A stretch of DNA of 30,360 bases from a virus (IMGVR_UViG_3300005664_000040:1-30360); one strand, 5' to 3'. Counted from the first letter of the stretch, positions 18,266 through 28,170 are shown. The notes: generated by a model from the sequence alone, not told the origin. Translations and numbers: made by a program.

Positions 18266-19831
18266 TTACTTGTTTTTTGACGTTACCCACTGAGCAACGT
18301 CTTCAGGCACTTCGCCGCCTTGCCACATACCGCCGATTAACTCGTCAAACGACTCGCCGGAATGGTGCGCTAATTCCTCGAAAAACTCAGGCAGTGATTT
18401 AATGCGCCCGGGATTTTTAAGCACGCTACTGCTGACGCGGTTCGCCACATCTCCGGCCATGCGATAGCCGCCCCGATCCCATAGCTGTTGCCAGATTGCC
18501 GAGAAAGCACCACCCGGCGCCCCCCGTCCCGTCATTGCCCGCCGGGCAGAGGAAGCAACCATCTGTTCAAGCTTTTTATGCGCTCCAAAATCGCGCAGAT
18601 TTTCGGTGTAGAAATTATTCTCTGCCGGAGAGAGGACGCTTCTCAGGGAGTCGTTGTTCATGCGGCTCACAATGTTCGCCGCGTCGGTTGTTGGTCCTTC
18701 ATTTTGACCGATCTTGTTGAATGTCTTTTTCTCTTGATTTAGATAGGTCGCCAAGTCGGCCATGCCCTGATACGTCGGGTTCTCTTTTACTTTCCGGTCA
18801 AAATCACTAAGGACCGTTTTAATCTCTCTTGCGGCTTTTTCTCCATACTCTGCCGTGAGTTCGTCAAGGATGGCTTTTCGTATTTCCGCAATCGGAGGCG
18901 TTCCGCGCTTCCCTGCAATCTGACGAACCGCCCCAATGTTGGCCCCGGTTTTTTCTATTGTCGATGCGATGGCGTCCTTTCGTGCGACGTCCGTCAACCC
19001 CGGCCTGAAATACCCTTTTTCCCCTGCGTAGTCCATAAGGTCTTCGGCCTTCTGGAGTGCTTGCAAGGGACGCTTGGGGTCTAGGCTGCGAATCATAGGG
19101 TCACGCATCCCGATATCTTTAGCGCGAAAATCAGCCACCTCGTTCTTCACATACTTGGCGGCTTTTTCTTGCCACCCGGGAACCGCTTCGGCTTTTGCCT
19201 GAGTTCGTTTTAAGAAGTCTTTCACGTCTTGAAGCGGGTCAATCGGCCCTTTAGCGGCGGCTGGCGGCGGCTCCGGCGCTGCCTTGGGTATCGGAGGGGG
19301 CTCCGCGCCGACCGGCGGCGCTTCGGGGGCCACTTTCGGCATCTGCCGCGCGGCCATCGGTGCTTCTGGCGGCGGTAGTGGCGCTTCCGGGGTCCGCATC
19401 GGCATCTCGGGCGCGGCCATCGGTGCCTTTTTAGGCATCATCCCGCCTATCAACTGTTTTGCGCCCAAGATGTTGAGGGTTTGCTGGACAGGATGCTCTT
19501 GCATGTAGTCGATAGGATGGGTGATCGGTCGAACCATCTCTGCGGCCTGTTGGGGCGCGTTCTGGACAAGGTTTACGGCTTGCCGGCCTGACGGGGTTTC
19601 GGCATAAGGCACGCCGCCGGCCATCTCGACGCCGGTTTGCATTGCCCGTTTCGGCATCTCGTAAGCGCCCTCTTTAATCATGCTGCCGATCCCGATCGCC
19701 GTCTGCTTCAAGTCAGGGATGATATTTTTAACGGTTTTCTCTACATACCCCTCAACAGGCTCGGTTTCGTCCCATGAAGGCCCCGATTGCTCAACTGGCT
19801 CCGTATCGTCCCAACTAGGTCCGGCGCTCAT
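18266..19831 (-). CDS. large internal virion protein
   Basis: 521 residues. The N-terminus repeats GPSWD(D/E)TEPVE twice in tandem. Such SWDxTxPV segments start some phage internal proteins. Residues ~130-200 are a Pro/Ala/Met-rich linker (many PEAP units), and residues 200-521 are helical, Lys/Glu/Ala-rich. No transglycosylase motif is seen. Position at the end of the ejection-protein block suggests a capsid-internal or DNA-ejection protein. ATG 19831 overlaps the upstream stop as ATGA. Confidence 0.65.
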   Translation of the reverse strand: MSAGPSWDDTEPVEQSGPSWDETEPVEGYVEKTVKNIIPDLKQTAIGIGSMIKEGAYEMPKRAMQTGVEMAGGVPYAETPSGRQAVNLVQNAPQQAAEMVRPITHPIDYMQEHPVQQTLNILGAKQLIGGMMPKKAPMAAPEMPMRTPEAPLPPPEAPMAARQMPKVAPEAPPVGAEPPPIPKAAPEPPPAAAKGPIDPLQDVKDFLKRTQAKAEAVPGWQEKAAKYVKNEVADFRAKDIGMRDPMIRSLDPKRPLQALQKAEDLMDYAGEKGYFRPGLTDVARKDAIASTIEKTGANIGAVRQIAGKRGTPPIAEIRKAILDELTAEYGEKAAREIKTVLSDFDRKVKENPTYQGMADLATYLNQEKKTFNKIGQNEGPTTDAANIVSRMNNDSLRSVLSPAENNFYTENLRDFGAHKKLEQMVASSARRAMTGRGAPGGAFSAIWQQLWDRGGYRMAGDVANRVSSSVLKNPGRIKSLPEFFEELAHHSGESFDELIGGMWQGGEVPEDVAQWVTSKNK

Positions 19832-20886
19832 TTATACCTCAGGAATTGCTTTGTATTTACATCGTAAATCCCTATTTTCCCGTCCTTTGTGCGGCGTTCA
19901 ACTTCATTGTCTGCCGGGCGCAACCCTGCCTGTTGCTCCAGAACCTTTGTCGCCGGATTCTGGGTGATGAAATCCGTCGTGCGCTTCCATACGCCACGTT
20001 CTGCAAGTTGTTTCGCCGCCCCTGCCCTTTCCTTTTTCGCGCTAGATTCGTCTTCTTTCTTTTGGTGCTCAACTTCTGCTTTCGCTTTATATGTGTTAAG
20101 CCCAAGACTGGCCGCGGCCATCGCGGCTTCGGATTCCGCTTTCATCATATCGACCGACTTCCCTGTCAAATCAGATATATTTGACGCAGACATTTTGAAA
20201 ATGTCCTCATCTGAGAATCCAATCTTTTTAAGGAGTGGCCCGTAGGTCTGCTGGAGCTGCTGCGACAAAGGGGAACTCGGAGACTTAGCCTCCAATTGTT
20301 GGGAAATGCCAAACCGTTCCTTTCCCATCGAAACCTTGTCCTTCTCGTTCTGCAGATACGCCTGATTCCGGCCTTCAATGATGCCTTGGAACGTCTTCTG
20401 GTGGTTCGCGCCGGCATCGTGCCCGTAACTCCGCGCGATAGCGTCGCCAAGCCCCGCCCCAAAGCTCCCGATGGCGTTTCCGATGCTTGGCGCCTGTGTC
20501 CGGTCAAATACGGCTTGCCGGCTCTCCGGGGTGCTGCCCATGATCTTGTCGGCCTGCACCCCGTAGTCTACAGGGGCCGCGGCTGGCGCGGAAACCGGCC
20601 TAGGTTCGATTATTGCCTGAGTTTCGGGCATCGGGACCTGTGCGGGGGGAATGGCCGCTGCTTGGGCCTGTAGCGCGTCAATTTCGCGGGGGTCGATTTC
20701 GTCCGGGTCTTCTGGGACAAACCCGCCCGAGGCCATCATGGGAACGTCGCTCCCTGCGGCCTTTTCCCGGTCCACAAGCTTTTCGACCGGATGGCGCTCA
20801 TCTTTCTGGTTGACCACCACCCAATTCTTGATCTCGTCCGGGATGCGGTCGCCTAGTGTTTCCCAATCGTCGTTGTACTTGTTCAT
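19828..20886 (-). CDS. internal virion protein
   Basis: 352 residues from ATG 20886 (AAGGGG upstream). The N-terminal ~80 residues are acidic with PEDPDEIDPREIDALQAQ. Pro/Ala-rich spacer, a Gly-rich segment (IGNAIGSFGAGLGDAIA) that could insert in membrane, then long helices (EAAMAAASLGLNTYKAKAEV) and a short beta end. Composition and neighbours suit a DNA-ejection or core protein. Not assignable to a named family. Confidence 0.65.
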   Translation of the reverse strand: MNKYNDDWETLGDRIPDEIKNWVVVNQKDERHPVEKLVDREKAAGSDVPMMASGGFVPEDPDEIDPREIDALQAQAAAIPPAQVPMPETQAIIEPRPVSAPAAAPVDYGVQADKIMGSTPESRQAVFDRTQAPSIGNAIGSFGAGLGDAIARSYGHDAGANHQKTFQGIIEGRNQAYLQNEKDKVSMGKERFGISQQLEAKSPSSPLSQQLQQTYGPLLKKIGFSDEDIFKMSASNISDLTGKSVDMMKAESEAAMAAASLGLNTYKAKAEVEHQKKEDESSAKKERAGAAKQLAERGVWKRTTDFITQNPATKVLEQQAGLRPADNEVERRTKDGKIGIYDVNTKQFLRYK

Positions 20887-20887
20887 T

Positions 20888-22324
20888 TTAAGCCCCTTGG
20901 ATGTGGTGGAGCGCTTCCAGCACGGTCGCCACATGCTTTGGTTCTACTCTTGGCTCCGGTTTGCGTATTCTGCGAAGGAATTCCATAACCTTGTCCGGGC
21001 TTTGCGCCGCCGTGCGCGGAATAACGATTTCCCCGGGGCTCAATACCGCCGGCACAATGTCATTCTTCGGTGAATCACCCGCCACCGGGGCATTTCCCGG
21101 AACCTCGCCGCCCGATTGCGCCAAATAAGAAGGCGTCACCTGCTGGCGGTTGTCTTTATCTGTGTAAATGTCCGGGACATAATCGGGACCACTGACGGGA
21201 ACACCTTCAGACGGGTATTTCTGGCGCATGTAATTGATGATATCGCCGGAGTCCGTGACCTCTCCACCGTGCGCCCCTGTCGCTGGCTTGGTCGTATCTG
21301 GCTTTTGCTTGTTGGCGTTGTAAGCGTTCCCAAACGCCGTAGCCCCTGCGCCTATGAGATTGCCCATAAAAGCGTTCTGGTCCTGCGAATTCTGAGACTG
21401 AACGCCCGCTAAAGGCTGCGCCATCCCGGCGGCGGCTGACGACTTGTTCAACTGATTCGTGAAATTCTGCTGAATCAGGTCCGCGTTCCTTGTGGTGTTT
21501 GAATTATTCGCTGCAACGTTGGCGTTCATAATCCCCTGCGCGTTGGCGAGGTTTGCCCCTTGTGCCGCGTTTTTGTTCGACGCATTAAATTGCGCCGTTT
21601 CGTTCTGCTGTGAAGCGTTGAATTTGTTGATGGCGTCCGCGGCGCTGGCCGTCTGCGCGGCTTGCTGCCAGTCTTGCCCCTGCAACGTCGCGCCCATACT
21701 TCCCGCCGTGGTCAATGCTTGCATCGCGCGGGTCGCCGCGTCTGCACGCGCCTGTAACGCTTGCTGATTAGCGTTGGCTGCGCCGGCGGCGTTAGCATCC
21801 AACTGCGCGGCGGTCGTCATGCCGGAGTTCAGCATCCCTCGTTGCGCCGCGTTCTGCAAGATTGACGAGCGCTGACCTTTTTCTTGGGCATTAAGCGCCC
21901 GGACGGTCTGGTCGAGGGCGGCTTGTTCCTGTGGGTCCATGCCCCCGGAGTTGGCAATCTGCATAAGCTTGTCGATTGCTTGAATCTGCGTTTCTTCACC
22001 CTTGGGATTAATCTTGATCTTTGCGAATTCCGTCGGGTTGGCCGCGTAATATTGCGCTTCCTCTGGCGTCAGGATGCCGGCTTGAACATACTGCTGCAAT
22101 TCAATCTGCATCGACTCTGCCGATGGCACTTGAATTTGTCGGATTTGTTCAAGAGCATTTAGTAAAGTTTCCGTTGCTTTCCCGTCGTCGCCGCCCATAA
22201 ATCCACCCATTAGAGCCCCCGCCCCGCCGCCAATAAGAGCGCCCCAAGGACCAAAGCTTGCACCCGCTCCAGCCCCACCAACACCCCCACCAACTGCACC
22301 TTTTTCGTTAAATTGCTGCGCCAT
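20888..22324 (-). CDS. DNA ejection/internal virion protein, glycine zipper
   Basis: 478 residues. Residues 8-45 form a glycine-zipper membrane segment (VGGGVGGAGAGASFGPWGAL, then IGGGAGALMGGFMGG). The middle (about 170-320) is Asn/Gln/Ala-rich with repeats such as FNASQQN and FNASNKN, probably coiled coil. A conserved NDIVPAVLSPGEIVIPR motif near residue 425 is widely seen in phage minor structural proteins. A membrane-inserting segment plus helical body matches proteins that extend the tail through the cell envelope for DNA entry. Confidence 0.75.
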   Translation of the reverse strand: MAQQFNEKGAVGGGVGGAGAGASFGPWGALIGGGAGALMGGFMGGDDGKATETLLNALEQIRQIQVPSAESMQIELQQYVQAGILTPEEAQYYAANPTEFAKIKINPKGEETQIQAIDKLMQIANSGGMDPQEQAALDQTVRALNAQEKGQRSSILQNAAQRGMLNSGMTTAAQLDANAAGAANANQQALQARADAATRAMQALTTAGSMGATLQGQDWQQAAQTASAADAINKFNASQQNETAQFNASNKNAAQGANLANAQGIMNANVAANNSNTTRNADLIQQNFTNQLNKSSAAAGMAQPLAGVQSQNSQDQNAFMGNLIGAGATAFGNAYNANKQKPDTTKPATGAHGGEVTDSGDIINYMRQKYPSEGVPVSGPDYVPDIYTDKDNRQQVTPSYLAQSGGEVPGNAPVAGDSPKNDIVPAVLSPGEIVIPRTAAQSPDKVMEFLRRIRKPEPRVEPKHVATVLEALHHIQGA

Positions 22325-22336
22325 ATTTTCATCTCC

Positions 22337-23764
22337 TTAGAATAATGGCACTTTGGAATATCCAGAAATGCCCAACAATGCGTCTATTGATGCAATTGTC
22401 TGCGGATCAAGGTAATTAACTTGCCCCGCCTGTTGCCCGGTGGAAAATCCTTTAGCTAATCCAAGCGCCGTAAGTTCTTTACCGATTGGATCGCTTGAAT
22501 AATTATTAAACGTCGTTTTCCCCAAAATAGCGTCGATCATGGCATCCATCATCGCGTCCTGATTAAAGGTCGGATTTTGGATGTCTTCTTTGTAAGTGCC
22601 GGCTTGATTCCTTAGTGACTGATTAAGAGAAGAGGAGTAGCCATTCCCGAGGAGCGTCGCAAGGGCAGCGTCCATGTCGAAATCATTTGTGCCAGCGACA
22701 TTCTCCATGATGGGAGAGATAGACTTATTTCCTCCGGGGTTGATGTAGGCCGCAAAGTTTGGAGCAAGCCCCGGGAAATTGTTACCGATGACAGAATTTG
22801 CGTTTGAAATGCCTTGGAACTGCGAAGGGTCTACCCCAAGAGCAGCGTATTGGCTCGGGGTAATGGCTGCATAATTTCCAGACTGAATGTTGGTCAAAAG
22901 AGAATTGTACGTGGACGAATTGATCGCTTGCTTGCTGGCTGCGTTTTGAAGTTGGTTCATTAAAGTGGCTTTAAAATTCTGCGCCATTGGATCAAACACA
23001 GATTTAACCGCTTGCGGGGCCGCAGACGTTCCGCTCTGGGCTGCCTGAATCTTGGCGTTGGATTGCGTGACCATATCCGAAAGCGCTTGGTTGAGCGTGG
23101 CATAGGGGGCTTGTGCGCTCTTAACCGTCCCGATGGCTCCGGGATTCTGCTGCAAGACAAGCGCGTCAAGGGCCGTCATGCCAGCCGTTGGGTTTGTCTC
23201 TAACTTCTGTACAACCTGCCGAATGTTCTTCGGGTCGGTCGAGCCGGCGTTTGCCACCGCTGACGAAATCTTGCTGTTTAAGTCGGAATAATACTTGGTC
23301 CCCTGAAAATCCTGTGGGCCTGTGTAACTCGCGTTTAACTGCTTCTGGAACGCTTGGACATTGTTGGGGTCTTTGACAAAATTCACCGGGTCGGCGGCGG
23401 CCTGTTGAATCAATCCTTGGTCTGGCTGTACGCTGCCGGTCTGAACTTCAGTATCAAACGCCGACTGAGCGTTTGCCATATCGCTTTGCACTTGCTTGGC
23501 TCCGGCTCCCAGAGTAGTCGCTATCTTGTCAGCCATGCCCTGCGCTTGCGGCGCGTTGGCTTTCAAGTACGCTGAAAGGTTCTGGACAGGAGGCGCTTTC
23601 CCGCCACCGGTCTGGGCTGCAACTCCCGCCGGGGGAACCGCTGACGCTACCCCACCCGCTGGCCCAGAGGACACCTGTCCCGCCGTCTGCGGCGTTTGCA
23701 AGAGCGCGTTCGGGGCCATTTGCGCTTGTTGGTTGTTGGGGTCTAATGGGTCAATGTAAGCCAT
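22337..23764 (-). CDS. internal virion protein, Gln/Ala/Asn-rich
   Basis: 475 residues. Low-complexity Ala/Gln/Pro start, then alternating helices (YLKANAPQAQGMADKIATTL, ALSDMVTQSNAKIQAAQSGT) and Asn-rich loops; a FPGLAPNFAAYINPGG element at the centre. No enzyme motif. The gene lies between the beta-rich tail genes and the glycine-zipper ejection protein, so it is probably part of the same ejection assembly. ATG has an acceptable site upstream; nine bases separate it from the previous stop. Confidence 0.65.
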   Translation of the reverse strand: MAYIDPLDPNNQQAQMAPNALLQTPQTAGQVSSGPAGGVASAVPPAGVAAQTGGGKAPPVQNLSAYLKANAPQAQGMADKIATTLGAGAKQVQSDMANAQSAFDTEVQTGSVQPDQGLIQQAAADPVNFVKDPNNVQAFQKQLNASYTGPQDFQGTKYYSDLNSKISSAVANAGSTDPKNIRQVVQKLETNPTAGMTALDALVLQQNPGAIGTVKSAQAPYATLNQALSDMVTQSNAKIQAAQSGTSAAPQAVKSVFDPMAQNFKATLMNQLQNAASKQAINSSTYNSLLTNIQSGNYAAITPSQYAALGVDPSQFQGISNANSVIGNNFPGLAPNFAAYINPGGNKSISPIMENVAGTNDFDMDAALATLLGNGYSSSLNQSLRNQAGTYKEDIQNPTFNQDAMMDAMIDAILGKTTFNNYSSDPIGKELTALGLAKGFSTGQQAGQVNYLDPQTIASIDALLGISGYSKVPLF

Positions 23765-23773
23765 AGCGTCACC

Positions 23774-24181
23774 TCAAAATAACATCACTTTTAGAATGTA
23801 CTGCGTGCCGGTCGTCAGTCCTGAAATGGCTGTAATGTAAACCTGCCCTCCGCTGGCATACCAAGAAAAATCGACCGGCGACGTGACAGGAATAGACGGG
23901 TCGCTCGACACATTACAGGACAACTTGATGAGTCCCACCGGAAACCCCGTTATCAATTGCCGGAAATTGACAGCATTAGACGCCGCGGTCGCGCCGCCGG
24001 TAATGGCAAAGCTGAAAATCTGAGCGTTGAAATTCTCTTGGAAGGTGATTCCGTTCTGGAGCGCCACATAGACCGGGTCCGTGAATAGGTTTAAAGCCGA
24101 GATGAACCGGTTTGTGAAAGCGTCGGGCAAGCTCTTATAATCGCCCGGGTTAAATTTGCGCGTTACTGGTAGGCTTGCCAT
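23774..24181 (-). CDS. small virion protein, beta-rich
   Basis: 135 residues with a helical start (DAFTNRFISALNLFTDPVY) and a beta-rich remainder (AQIFSFAITGGATAASN, VDFSWYASGGQVYITAISGL). Secretion signals are absent. It follows the nozzle-like protein with a three-base gap and may be a minor tail or fibre-attachment protein. Not recognised by family. Confidence 0.6.
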   Translation of the reverse strand: MASLPVTRKFNPGDYKSLPDAFTNRFISALNLFTDPVYVALQNGITFQENFNAQIFSFAITGGATAASNAVNFRQLITGFPVGLIKLSCNVSSDPSIPVTSPVDFSWYASGGQVYITAISGLTTGTQYILKVMLF

Positions 24182-24184
24182 AGG

Positions 24185-26722
24185 TCACCCACTCACGTCG
24201 CTGATGATGTCATAGCTCATCGTCACGCCAAGGCTCGAGAATCGCGTCTTCGGGAACGAAAGCGAAAGAGAAGGTTGTATCCACCGCGCTTGGCTGTTCG
24301 GGACAGGAACAAGCGTTTGTATGGATTGCGGGAAATTCGCCGTGCCGCCGTAAGCGCCACCGCCAAAGGGTCCGAATCCGTAACCACCCGTCACGATGGC
24401 CGCAAGTGTCTGCGTTGGCCCTGTGATGTCGGTCTGGAAACCGGTCGAGATGTTCTGGAAATTCCCACCGTTAAACCAGAAATTGACGCGGCCCCAACTC
24501 TTTAGGACGTGCGGATAGCTCCCGGTCTGTGGACACCACATAAGGTCAAGCGGTATCGGAACCTCAATTTCAGCGGCCCCCGCCACCCACGGCAACGCTT
24601 CCCCCGGGACAGTTGAATCGTCAATGTCGACGGTGATGGTCTTGGATCCCGTATCGACCGCCGTGATAATGGCGATGCCGGCGTCGGTTTGTGCGAATCC
24701 GTAACCGACCCAATCGGCATCGGGGGTAGTGGTGATGGTGATAATCAATCCCGTCGTATCGACGGATGAGATCGTGACAGGGAAAACGTCGTCCATGTAA
24801 TCGTTGTAAGTGTAGGTTTTGCGTTCCTGATACGCAAACGTCCTGTCGGTGTCGGGTCGTCCCAGATACAGAAGGTTGTCGTATGGATTGACGATTCCAG
24901 CCGAAATATCAATAGGCCAGCGCGTCCATGCGTTGGTCACCCAATTGAAACAGTAGGCTTGCGTGCCATAGGTGTCTTGTTCGTTCGTCGGCAAGGTGAG
25001 AATGTAAAGCCTCTCGGATTCATAGCTGATCGCCGCTGTGGCTTGTTTGAAATAGGTGAACTGTGGCGCGGTCACTTCAAGAAGGTCCGATTCAATAGGC
25101 CGGCTCTGAATCGTCACCCCTGATTCCGTGATGGAAACGACGCCTTGGTTGGTCATACAGTAAACGCTGTTGTTAAGAAGTGTTACAGATTCAGGCGCGA
25201 TGCAGATAATGGTCGAATCTAACAGCGTGACGCTCAACGTCTGGGGGGTTGCTCCGGAGACTGTATAGATTCCATCGGTTTTTATAACTATAGCCACGCC
25301 TCGGAGCGCTTTTACGCGCAAAATAGGCTGATCACCGCCACCCACCGGAACCAAATTCAGAAAAGGGACCGCTTCGGGCTGTCCTACCTTGGAAACCGCA
25401 AGGCCATTAGGAGTAGAATCATTTGAACTTGCAAAAGTAGTGCCAGAAACAGGAAGAAAAGGGTTAAACGCGCCGCCACGCGACGATAGAACATAAAACA
25501 CCCCTTGCGATAAAGATATTGCTTCAAGCCCGATTTTCCCGGGGAGATCGTTATACCCTGACAGGTAAAAAGCGTACACGTCGGTCGTCGCCGCGTTGGC
25601 GTTCATGCAAGCCACCAAATTTCTGGCTGTCTGGTCGATGTTCTCCGACACTGTGCCGGATGTCACCACCTCGAATTGCTGAGAGGCATTGTTCTGCGTT
25701 GCTTTTCCCGTAAATACCACCGCGTTGACGGTTACGGTGTCGTCAATCTGAATCCCGTTTGGAGCATCTACCGAAATCAGGTTAAATTGCGTGTTCTGCC
25801 GGCTCTGGACGTCTGCGTAGAGCATCATCTGGTTGTACAAACACATATCGTTTGCCATCGGAGGCCGGTCATTCGACTGTGTCGGTCCTTCCTGTGACGG
25901 GTTGGTATATAAAAAGGTGTCCAACAGTTCATCTGGCGTGATGTCGGTATAGGTGACAGTCCCTGCCGAGATATCCCCGCTGGACAGATCGTTTTGCGCC
26001 GCTAATTGAGGTTCCGCGCCGGGGGGCACGTTCAACGACGGAGTGGCGCTGTAATCCGTCTGCACCGTTCTATAGAGCTGATAAAAGTACCCCACAAAAC
26101 ATTCGCTTGGAACCGTGAACGTGACGTCAACATCATCGTCGCCGGCTGTCGAGTTAACCGCCAAAATACGTTGCGACGGACTCCCTAGAATCAGGTTCCC
26201 GTTCGCGTCTGTGTAGCCAAAAACCACTTGATAAACACATTGCTTGGAAGCTCCAAGAAATCCCGATCCATCCCCGGCTAATGCGGCTGTGCCATCGAGC
26301 GCAGGGACAGCGCCCGCGGTCGTAGGCTGTGCGTTGTAGGCGTCCATTTTGTAGATGCCAGCGTCCGTGGAGAAGTAGAAGTTCTTGTTCGACTCTGCGC
26401 CTTTGATCTTGGCGATGGATGCCGGAGGATCAAACGTGCCTGTAAAGGCCGTCCATGTCTGAGCGCCGTCTGAATCGTAAGACAAGACGCCCGTCGAGTC
26501 ATGGACTAGCAGCCGGTTCTGGTAAGAAAAGTACTGGTCGATAAAATCTGACCCTGACAACCCGAGCGTCGTACCTGTTTTGGCAACGCCACGCCGCGAT
26601 TCCGCTACGCCTTCCCGGCTAATGACGATGTTGTCGGCCTGAAGCAGTGCCCCCACCGGAACCTTAGAAAGGTTGTTCGGGAAGGTGTAAAGCCCTGCCG
26701 ATTCAAGAGCGCTCGAGTACAT
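24185..26722 (-). CDS. tail nozzle-like protein (T7 gp12-type role)
   Basis: 845 residues, beta-rich. The start VPVGALLQADNIVISREGVA followed by ESRRGV matches the opening of large podovirus tail tubular/nozzle or stabilisation proteins, which form a hexameric propeller-like tube below the adaptor. Repeated blade-like segments occur (GAESNKNFYFSTDAGIYKMD, LRGVAIVIKTDGIYTVSGAT, YCMTNQGVVSITESG, NWVTNAWTRWPI). The gene follows the adaptor and a small beta protein, conserved podovirus order. Confidence 0.7.
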   Translation of the reverse strand: MYSSALESAGLYTFPNNLSKVPVGALLQADNIVISREGVAESRRGVAKTGTTLGLSGSDFIDQYFSYQNRLLVHDSTGVLSYDSDGAQTWTAFTGTFDPPASIAKIKGAESNKNFYFSTDAGIYKMDAYNAQPTTAGAVPALDGTAALAGDGSGFLGASKQCVYQVVFGYTDANGNLILGSPSQRILAVNSTAGDDDVDVTFTVPSECFVGYFYQLYRTVQTDYSATPSLNVPPGAEPQLAAQNDLSSGDISAGTVTYTDITPDELLDTFLYTNPSQEGPTQSNDRPPMANDMCLYNQMMLYADVQSRQNTQFNLISVDAPNGIQIDDTVTVNAVVFTGKATQNNASQQFEVVTSGTVSENIDQTARNLVACMNANAATTDVYAFYLSGYNDLPGKIGLEAISLSQGVFYVLSSRGGAFNPFLPVSGTTFASSNDSTPNGLAVSKVGQPEAVPFLNLVPVGGGDQPILRVKALRGVAIVIKTDGIYTVSGATPQTLSVTLLDSTIICIAPESVTLLNNSVYCMTNQGVVSITESGVTIQSRPIESDLLEVTAPQFTYFKQATAAISYESERLYILTLPTNEQDTYGTQAYCFNWVTNAWTRWPIDISAGIVNPYDNLLYLGRPDTDRTFAYQERKTYTYNDYMDDVFPVTISSVDTTGLIITITTTPDADWVGYGFAQTDAGIAIITAVDTGSKTITVDIDDSTVPGEALPWVAGAAEIEVPIPLDLMWCPQTGSYPHVLKSWGRVNFWFNGGNFQNISTGFQTDITGPTQTLAAIVTGGYGFGPFGGGAYGGTANFPQSIQTLVPVPNSQARWIQPSLSLSFPKTRFSSLGVTMSYDIISDVSG

Positions 26723-26725
26723 TAA

Positions 26726-26947
26726 TTACCAAGAAATCGTCAGCGTTGACGTTGTCGCCGTGGCTGTATACCCGTTGATGCGAAGGTCGCGGATCATGAG
26801 CTGCACGTCCGCGTTGCTGCGTCCGACGATGCTGACATTGCAGGTCAACAACGAATTACCAACCGCTGTGTGAATCGCATTGTCGACGATGGTTTCAAAG
26901 TTCGCTGCGACGGCTTTTGCTCTGCTTTTTTGCGCTGGTTGTACCAT
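26726..26947 (-). CDS. small hypothetical structural protein
   Basis: 73 residues: basic helical N-terminus (AQKSRAKAVAANFETIVDNA) and an alpha/beta sandwich-like end (CNVSIVGRSNADVQLMIRDL, GYTATATTSTLTISW). It sits between adaptor and nozzle genes, where small collar or neck factors are encoded. Three-base gap to the nozzle start. Not recognised. Confidence 0.6.
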   Translation of the reverse strand: MVQPAQKSRAKAVAANFETIVDNAIHTAVGNSLLTCNVSIVGRSNADVQLMIRDLRINGYTATATTSTLTISW

Positions 26948-26956
26948 AACGCCTCC

Positions 26957-27910
26957 TTATCTGAAGAACGGATAATTAAATCGACCAACCTGCATACGTC
27001 TGTTGACGAGCTTTTTAGGGCTTCCCTCGACGCGCGGCGTCAGCATCTTCACCACGTGCGCGGCGCTATCTTCGGCCAGCTTCGCCGCCACTTGGAACAT
27101 GTTGGAATTCTGCATGGCGATAGCGATGCGCATGACCCCACGCTGAACCAATAGAGGGTACGCCTCTACGGGAATCTGCGGCTGACATGTCGTCCCGAAC
27201 GGGCACGCCCACATATTCGCCGTAATGTCCGACGAGATCGGCGTTGATGCGTCAATCGTCAATGTTGAACCACTGACGCCAGAAATCAACAGGTTGTCGT
27301 TAAGGCTTGTAAACTGCGGCGTGTTGTCAATGACGTCAATCAATTGCCCCGCCACCCATCCCGGGGGAGAAGCCGACAGGGTAATTTGATTTGTGCCGAC
27401 GTTGATGCTGGCAACCGTCACACAGTTGGCGTCGCTTGTCAGCGTGTTTGGCCGGCGCTCGTACTTCTCCCGAAGCTCATACGCCGTATTGTTGTACGTC
27501 GGAGGGAAAAGCACCACTTTATCGTTGCGGATAAAGAATCCCTGCCCCCTGAATGTCGGAGCCACGACGAAATACGGAGGGGTCTTTAACTGGTCCGGGT
27601 CTAAGTGCGCCATCTCGATTTCATTTCCAGAGGCGTCAAGGAAAACCACGTCCCGAAGGCCGCCCGCCACCGCCCGAGGAGGCATCCCATACTCAGACTG
27701 TCCCACCGTAATCGCCTGATCATAATTCGTCAGCCAGTACTCCTCGCGGACGCTGTGGATCAAGCTGGAGATGGTCGTCTTTTCTTCCTCATCCAGAAAG
27801 GCAATGATGTCGTCAGTCGTGAACGTGACCTGACTAATAGGCAACCTCGCCGCACGAATGACGGAGTCCACCATGTCGTCAACGGTCAGATACGGCGAAG
27901 GAACCGTCAT
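26957..27910 (-). CDS. head-tail adaptor (tail tubular A/gp11-like)
   Basis: 317 residues from ATG 27908-27910 (overlapping the upstream TGA; AGGTGG precedes it). The helical core TVDDMVDSVIRAARLPIS, FTTDDIIAFLDEEEKTTISS, REEYWLTNYDQAI recurs in podovirus adaptor proteins that sit between portal and nozzle. The GMPPRAVAGGLRDVVFLD stretch and the final LVQRGVMRIAIAMQNSNMFQ helix belong to that core. Residues ~155-240 form a beta-rich insertion (INVGTNQITLSASPPGW, GSTLTIDAST). Confidence 0.7.
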   Translation of the reverse strand: MTVPSPYLTVDDMVDSVIRAARLPISQVTFTTDDIIAFLDEEEKTTISSLIHSVREEYWLTNYDQAITVGQSEYGMPPRAVAGGLRDVVFLDASGNEIEMAHLDPDQLKTPPYFVVAPTFRGQGFFIRNDKVVLFPPTYNNTAYELREKYERRPNTLTSDANCVTVASINVGTNQITLSASPPGWVAGQLIDVIDNTPQFTSLNDNLLISGVSGSTLTIDASTPISSDITANMWACPFGTTCQPQIPVEAYPLLVQRGVMRIAIAMQNSNMFQVAAKLAEDSAAHVVKMLTPRVEGSPKKLVNRRMQVGRFNYPFFR

Positions 27911-28170
27911 TTTACGCAACCACCTTTACACATTCCGAGCGCGTGCCGAACATCGTCGTGACCTTCGGCTTCTTCCTCTTGGATGAATTTCTCTTTGGCT
28001 TCTTCGTCCGCGGCGCCGTGGGGCTTGACCGCGATTTCAATGGTTACGCCCTGATCCGCTGGCTTTTCTTCATCGTCTTCCAGCTTCGACCCGGCGTAAT
28101 CGTCAACCTCGCCGCCAAGCATCTCTAGAACCTTATCCTTCATTTCCTCGTCGTCGTCCATCGGATACAT
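27907..28170 (-). CDS. small acidic protein
   Basis: 87 residues, very acidic (MDDDEEMKDKVLEMLGGEVD, EEAKEKFIQEEEAEGHDD) with a short Cys-containing end (MCKGGCVK). AAAGGAGATTTCT precedes ATG 28170. Acidic, probably partly disordered; could act as chaperone for a virion protein or mimic DNA. The C-terminal CxxxxC may bind metal or form a disulfide. Unknown. Confidence 0.6.
   Translation of the reverse strand: MYPMDDDEEMKDKVLEMLGGEVDDYAGSKLEDDEEKPADQGVTIEIAVKPHGAADEEAKEKFIQEEEAEGHDDVRHALGMCKGGCVK

Noticed and set aside
20296-21073. Plus-strand ORFs of 125 and 140 codons across the internal virion genes
   Set aside because: Antisense to supported genes, no SD, and overlapping each other in different frames.
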